Positions 5,037-8,763 of a stretch of 8,763 nt of DNA are shown piece by piece. Source of the DNA: CAYJEQ01 sp964369235. Its GTDB lineage: Bacteria; Bacillota; Clostridia; Oscillospirales; Ruminococcaceae. The notes beneath the pieces are model-generated. The model searched no databases and was not told where the DNA came from. It worked only from the letters and a program-made list of their open reading frames with translations. The position numbers were made by a program, and so were the translations under genes. Position 1 is the stretch's first letter. Each line of letters opens with the position of its first letter. Where the stretch lies: assembly GCA_964369235.1 (NCBI GenBank), contig CAYJEQ010000091.1, forward strand, positions 1 to 8,763, given 5' to 3'.

Positions 5037-5082
5037 TTACACTGTATCTGTATAAACATACATATCAGATTACAGTGAGTAA
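5037..5082 (+). other. long bulged hairpin in the abgT leader
   Basis: TTAC (5037-5040), ACTGT (5041-5045) and ATCTG (5046-5050) pair with CAGAT (5066-5070), ACAGT (5072-5076) and GTAA (5079-5082). A one-base bulge (5071) and a two-base bulge (5077-5078) interrupt the 3' side, giving 14 pairs. TAT (5051-5053) can add pairs with ATA (5058-5060). It begins near the predicted transcription start and is followed 5 bases later by an extended ribosome-binding sequence. It may be a cis-acting regulatory RNA; no known class is recognised. Confidence 0.4.
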
Positions 5083-5087
5083 CCTAT

Positions 5088-5097
5088 AGGAGGTGAT
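5088..5097 (+). promoter_or_regulatory. isolated, near-complete Shine-Dalgarno sequence without a clear gene
   Basis: AGGAGGTGAT matches the complement of the 16S rRNA 3' end over ten bases, better than any gene's ribosome binding site here. No ATG follows at a usable distance. The nearest frame is a TTG at 5109 opening only ten codons, to the TAA at 5139-5141. It may drive a leader peptide, hold a ribosome near the hairpin, or be chance. The transporter has its own site at 5184-5193. Confidence 0.4.
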
Positions 5098-5201
5098 AAG
5101 GTAGCACATTGTTAGTGATTAAAACAAATCCATTTACCTAAGTATTTATCTAAAGAGTTTGTAAAATTACACAGCAATTAACGAAAGGATAGGAAATAAT
5201 A

Positions 5202-6764
5202 ATGAATAACAAAAACAAAAGCTCCCTAATGGACAGAGGTCTAAACAGTATCGAAAGGGTAGGTAATAAACTGCCCCATCCTATAACTATGTTTGGTGTT
5301 TTAATACTAGCCATTATAGTTATATCTGCAATCTGTGAGGCAACAGGTGTTTCTGCCACTGGTGAGCTAGTAAATAGATCTAAAGGTATTGTAGAGGTTC
5401 AAACAGTTACTGCAGTCAGCCTACTTAACCTTGAAGGCGTTGCTTATATGATAACTAAAGCAATACCTAATTTTATCGGATTTGCTCCTCTTGGAGTGGT
5501 ACTGGTAGCTATGTTTGGTATTGGCCTACTGGAGGATAGTGGATATATCTCTGCTATGCTAAAACGCACCGTTGAGGTTACCCCAGCTAAACTATTAACA
5601 CCTATGGTAGTTTTCCTAGGTATTATGTCAAACCTTGCTGACTCAGTAGGATATATTGTTGTTATCCCACTGGCAGCACTTATGTTTTTAGCTTATAACC
5701 GTCATCCTATGGTAGGTCTAGCTGCTGCTTTTGCAGGGGTTTCTGGTGGTTTCTCTGCTAACCTTGCAATCGGTACCCTTGAGCCACTGCTAGTAGGTAT
5801 TACCAACGAAGCAGTAAAGATGGTTGACCACTCCTACACAGTGCAGTTTACAGGTAACTGGTACTTTATGATTGTGTCTACCTTTGTAATTACCTTCCTA
5901 GGTACAATAGTTACTGAAAAAATTGTTTCTCCTCGTTTTGGAGAGTGGAAACCAACTCAGTCTGCCTCCGGTGATATTGAAGAATTTAAAATGACTCCTA
6001 TAGAAAAGAAAGCTCTAAAAATCTCAAATCTTGTACTGCTGGCAACTATTCTAGTTTTCGTGCTAATGTGTATGCCTTCTGACTCTCCACTAAGAGCTGA
6101 GGACGGTAGTATTCTTGGTATGACAGCTTCCCCAATTATGTCCGGTATCGTTGTAGTTATTGCTGTGGTATTCTTTGTTCCTTCTGTGGTTTATGGTAAG
6201 ATTACCGGCAAGTACAAAAGCGATAAAGATGTAGGGTCTGCAATGAGTAAGGCTATGTCTAGCATGGGTGGATACATTGCTATTGCCTTTGTTGCTGCAC
6301 AGTTTATCAACTACTTCTCCTACACAAATCTAGGTACAATCCTTGCTCTAAAGGGTGCTGAATTCTTTAGAACAGCAGGTATCGGCCCTATTCCGACTAT
6401 GGTATTATTTATACTATTCTCTGCATTTATCAACCTATTTATGGGATCTGCTTCTGCAAAATGGTCACTACTGGCACCAGTATTCGTGCCTATGTTTATG
6501 CTACTGGGCTACTCCCCAGAGTTTGCACAGGTTGCTTATCGTATCGGTGACTCCAGCACTAACATAATCACCCCTATGATGAACTACTACCCAATGATAT
6601 TAATATTCGCAAAGAAATACGACGAAAAAATTGGTATGGGTACTCTAATCTCCACTATGATACCATACAGTGTGGTATTCCTTGTAGGTTGGACAGCACT
6701 ACTAATAGTATGGATAATGCTAGGACTACCTCTAGGCCCTAATGCACCACTATTTATTGCTTAA
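5202..6764 (+). CDS. abgT: AbgT-family transporter
   Basis: A 520-residue inner-membrane carrier of the AbgT family, the usual length. The start region LNSIERVGNKLPHPITMFGVL (split near residues 14-34) is typical. Family blocks include GLLEDSGYISAMLKR (108-122), GVSGGFSANLAIGTLEP (179-195) and the late re-entrant region 414-460. S418, W421, P439, R447, D450 and P458 match the residues reported as important in N. gonorrhoeae MtrF, as I recall them. The equivalent of MtrF D193 appears to be E194 in GTLEP, where relatives usually carry Asp. E. coli AbgT imports p-aminobenzoyl-glutamate, while MtrF and YdaH export sulfonamides, so direction and substrate are open. AAAGGA/AGG (5184-5193) precedes the ATG. 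An M24 aminopeptidase gene follows 56 bp after the stop with no terminator between, which favours a role with peptides or peptide-like amides. Confidence 0.9.
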   Translation: MNNKNKSSLMDRGLNSIERVGNKLPHPITMFGVLILAIIVISAICEATGVSATGELVNRSKGIVEVQTVTAVSLLNLEGVAYMITKAIPNFIGFAPLGVVLVAMFGIGLLEDSGYISAMLKRTVEVTPAKLLTPMVVFLGIMSNLADSVGYIVVIPLAALMFLAYNRHPMVGLAAAFAGVSGGFSANLAIGTLEPLLVGITNEAVKMVDHSYTVQFTGNWYFMIVSTFVITFLGTIVTEKIVSPRFGEWKPTQSASGDIEEFKMTPIEKKALKISNLVLLATILVFVLMCMPSDSPLRAEDGSILGMTASPIMSGIVVVIAVVFFVPSVVYGKITGKYKSDKDVGSAMSKAMSSMGGYIAIAFVAAQFINYFSYTNLGTILALKGAEFFRTAGIGPIPTMVLFILFSAFINLFMGSASAKWSLLAPVFVPMFMLLGYSPEFAQVAYRIGDSSTNIITPMMNYYPMILIFAKKYDEKIGMGTLISTMIPYSVVFLVGWTALLIVWIMLGLPLGPNAPLFIA

Positions 6765-6820
6765 TTAGAAGGTATTTACTTTAAGATAGCTTTTCAAACA
6801 GGAAAGGAATGCACATTATT

Positions 6821-8605
6821 ATGGATAATATAAAACTACAAAGCCTTCGTCAGTTAATGAAGGAAAGAAACATAAGTAGCTACTATCTACCTGTTTCCGA
6901 CTATCACAGCTCGGAATATATTGGGGATTATTTTAAGACACTGAGGTATATTACAGGTTTTACTGGTTCTGCTGCTGTTGCAGTGGTTACACTGGATAAA
7001 GCGGCACTGTGGACCGACGGCAGATACTTTATCCAAGGGGAAAAAGAGCTGGCTGGCAGTGGTTTCACCCTTATGAAAATGGGACAACCTGAAACCCCAA
7101 CCGTAGAGGAATTTATCAGCCAAAACACCCCAGAAAATGGTGTGGTAGGTTTTGATGGTAGAATTATGCCTACCCAAACAGCCTTTGCCTTTAAAAGCAA
7201 ACTAGCCCATAAGAATATTACCTTCCACAGCCATGAGGATTTAATCCATCAAATATGGACAGAGGGCCCTAGTCTATCCTGTAATCCTATTTGGCAGATT
7301 GACGATGAACTTGCTGGGGAAAGTGTTTCACAAAAGGTAGCTAGAATTCGCAGCGAGATGGCTAAAACTGGGGCAACTATCCATCTAGTTACCACCCTAG
7401 ACGAAACAGCATGGTTATTTAACCTAAGGGGCAGTGATATTGCCTCTACACCACTGTTTATGTCCTATGGGGTAATAACTGCTGATAAGGTTATGTTATT
7501 TACACAACTACCTGCAACAGAGTATGTACAGGATAAGATAAAGGCTGATGGTGTAATTCTTTGTGATTACAATGAAATTGACAGCTATATTACAAATCTT
7601 ACAGGGGAAAAAATCCTACTGGAAACTAAGAAGGTAAACTTTACTCTATATAATCTAATTAATAGTAGCAATACCATTATAGACGCCCCAAACCCAATAG
7701 CTCTAACCAAAGCAGTGAAAAACCCTACAGAAATCCTAAATATGAGAGATACTCATATTAGAGATGGGGTAGCAGTAACTAAGTTTATCTACTGGGTAAA
7801 GGAAAACATCGGCAAAATCCCTATGACCGAGCTGTCTGTAGCAGATAAGCTAGAGGATTTTAGAAGGGAGCAGATGGGCTTTTTATCACCTAGTTTTGTG
7901 ACTATCTCAGCCTATCAGGAAAATGGCGCTCTGTGTCATTATCGTGCAACTAAGGACAGCTATAAAGAGCTATCCCCTAAAAACCTACTGCTTATTGACT
8001 CAGGTGGTCAGTATGTAGGTGGTACTACGGATATAACTAGAACTATCGCCCTAGGTGAGCTTACCCCTAGAGAGAAGCAGTTCTTTACCATTACAGCAAA
8101 TAGTATGTTAAAAATCGGAGATGTTAAATTCCCACAGGGTTGTACTGGGCTTAATCTGGACTATGCAATTAGGGGAGATATGTGGAAGATGGGACTTAAC
8201 TACAACCACGGCACCGGTCATGGTGTAGGGTATATGTCCACTGTTCACGAGCGTCCTAATGGTCTTCGCTGGAAGGTTGTACCTGAGCGTGAGGACAGTG
8301 CAGTGTGGCAACCTGGTATGATTTGTTCTGTTGAGCCTGGCATCTACCTAGAAGATGAGTTAGGTGTAAGAATAGAAAACCTAGTGCTATGTGTAGAGGC
8401 TGAAACTAATAGTTTTGGGACTTTCCTAGAATTTGAGCATCTGACTTATGCCCCAATTGACCTTGAGGCAATTGACAGGGAGTATATGACAGCAGATGAT
8501 ATTCAAAGGCTAAACAGCTATCATAAAGAAGTCTACGAAAAAATCTCCCCATACCTAAACCCACAGGAATCCCAGTGGTTAAAGGAAGCAACTAGAGAGA
8601 TATAG
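6821..8605 (+). CDS. aminopeptidase P family (Xaa-Pro) metallopeptidase, M24B
   Basis: A 594-residue cytoplasmic peptidase of the long, XPNPEP1-like type that removes an N-terminal residue before proline. Two creatinase-like N-terminal domains occupy about 1-150 and 155-300, the M24 pita-bread catalytic domain about 308-525, and a C-terminal extension about 535-594. The dinuclear metal ligands are all visible: D393 in LIDSGG, D404 in TTDITRT, H467 in HGTGHGVG, E505 in CSVEPGIY and E519 in VRIEN. Helper histidines H373 (CHY) and H476 (VHERP) are also kept, so the enzyme should be active. I prefer ATG 6821 over the in-frame ATG 6809, since the latter sits on the Shine-Dalgarno AAAGGA (6803-6808). 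No signal peptide is seen. It is probably co-transcribed with the AbgT-type transporter and could process imported proline-containing peptides (inference). Confidence 0.92.
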   Translation: MDNIKLQSLRQLMKERNISSYYLPVSDYHSSEYIGDYFKTLRYITGFTGSAAVAVVTLDKAALWTDGRYFIQGEKELAGSGFTLMKMGQPETPTVEEFISQNTPENGVVGFDGRIMPTQTAFAFKSKLAHKNITFHSHEDLIHQIWTEGPSLSCNPIWQIDDELAGESVSQKVARIRSEMAKTGATIHLVTTLDETAWLFNLRGSDIASTPLFMSYGVITADKVMLFTQLPATEYVQDKIKADGVILCDYNEIDSYITNLTGEKILLETKKVNFTLYNLINSSNTIIDAPNPIALTKAVKNPTEILNMRDTHIRDGVAVTKFIYWVKENIGKIPMTELSVADKLEDFRREQMGFLSPSFVTISAYQENGALCHYRATKDSYKELSPKNLLLIDSGGQYVGGTTDITRTIALGELTPREKQFFTITANSMLKIGDVKFPQGCTGLNLDYAIRGDMWKMGLNYNHGTGHGVGYMSTVHERPNGLRWKVVPEREDSAVWQPGMICSVEPGIYLEDELGVRIENLVLCVEAETNSFGTFLEFEHLTYAPIDLEAIDREYMTADDIQRLNSYHKEVYEKISPYLNPQESQWLKEATREI

Positions 8606-8712
8606 TTTAATTATTAGATAGGTTGTAGGTTGTTTATAGCTTGTGTGCAAAATAATCACTATAGTAAAATAATTAACCACATATTAACTAGTATATCTAA
8701 AAATATTCAAGT

Positions 8713-8763
8713 CAAGACCACCCGTGACAACGGGTGGCTTGCACTAACCCTATAAGGGTATTA
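8713..8763. mobile_element. bulged hairpin pair at the right edge, possible end of an IS200/IS605-type element
   Basis: CAAG (8713-8716) and CCACCCGT (8718-8725) pair with ACGGGTGG (8730-8737) and CTTG (8738-8741), leaving A8717 as a single bulge and GACA as the loop. ACCCT (8747-8751) then pairs with AGGGT (8755-8759) around ATA. Elements moved by Y1 transposases of the IS200/IS605 group have subterminal hairpins with an unpaired base and no terminal inverted repeats, which fits. No transposase is inside the window. A terminator without a T-tail for the peptidase gene is the alternative. Confidence 0.38.

Larger units (their letters stand above)
4837..5201. other. gene-free interval before the AbgT-type transporter gene
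   Basis: This 365-base AT-rich gap holds a terminator-like hairpin (4843-4872), a candidate promoter with a consensus -35 box (4996-5025), a long bulged hairpin (5037-5082) and an isolated ribosome-binding sequence (5088-5097). A minus-strand frame reaching in from 5359 has no ribosome binding site or family features and overlaps the transporter start, so I do not call it a gene. Confidence 0.7.

Noticed and set aside
5150..5359. Minus-strand open frame of 69 codons at the transporter start
   Set aside because: It is antisense to the abgT-type start, has no recognisable family, and its composition follows the opposite-strand gene.
6355..6567. Plus-strand 70-codon frame inside the transporter gene
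   Set aside because: It is an out-of-frame shadow of a well-supported membrane protein with conserved motifs in the main frame.
6887..7200. Two overlapping minus-strand frames within the peptidase gene
   Set aside because: Both are antisense shadows without ribosome binding sites or family features.
7884..7896. TAGTTTTGTGA inside the peptidase gene, resembling the leader module 5' block
   Set aside because: It encodes conserved residues (SFVTIS), lacks the matching CACAAAAC arm and the TTTTC part, so chance similarity is likely.
8607..8676. Inverted repeat TTAATTATT / AATAATTAA after the peptidase gene
   Set aside because: It is AT-only with a 52-base spacer; chance pairing in an AT-rich stretch is more likely than a terminator.

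Overview
The window suggests a moderately AT-rich member of the Bacillota, most likely an anaerobic Clostridia-type bacterium. Supporting signs are strong GGAGG or AAAGGA ribosome binding sites, a KDPG aldolase carrying a C-terminal VOC domain (an architecture I know from clostridial genomes), a split YjjP/YjjB exporter and an AbgT carrier. This placement is inference. Leucine codon use is distinctive: CTA dominates and TTA is scarce. All six convincing genes lie on the + strand.

Layout. Positions 1-345 hold no gene that I can support. They contain a structured stretch with two competing hairpins (3-57), a long hairpin (75-114), and the promoter/operator region of the first gene, with two copies of TTGTATACAA. 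Next comes a ketodeoxygluconate module: a GntR/FadR-type regulator (346-1050), a KDPG aldolase-VOC fusion (1087-2052) and a PfkB-family 2-keto-3-deoxygluconate kinase (2269-3294). The kinase and aldolase together would turn KDG into KDPG and then into pyruvate and glyceraldehyde-3-phosphate; the regulator probably controls them and itself. A strong terminator (3376-3415), preceded by a long hairpin, closes this block. A second unit encodes the two halves of a ThrE/YjjP-YjjB-type exporter, overlapping by 4 bp (3641-4414 and 4411-4836), followed by a hairpin. A third unit encodes an AbgT-family transporter (5202-6764) and an aminopeptidase P-type M24 metallopeptidase (6821-8605), suggesting peptide or peptide-like substrate handling. 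The right edge (8713-8763) holds a 12-bp hairpin with one bulged A and a second small hairpin, resembling an end of an IS200/IS605-type element whose body would lie outside the window.

The most unusual feature is in the untranslated leaders. The leaders of the kinase gene (2173-2261) and the yjjP-like gene (3572-3631) share a 15-nt 5' block and a 23-nt 3' block (21 of 23 identical). These blocks form a closing stem and run into the Shine-Dalgarno sequence, while the interiors differ in length and sequence. This looks like a recurrent cis-regulatory RNA or protein-binding module that may act on translation initiation. I do not recognise it as a known riboswitch class. A long hairpin followed by an unusually complete anti-16S match with no obvious gene (5037-5097) in the abgT leader is a second candidate regulatory RNA.
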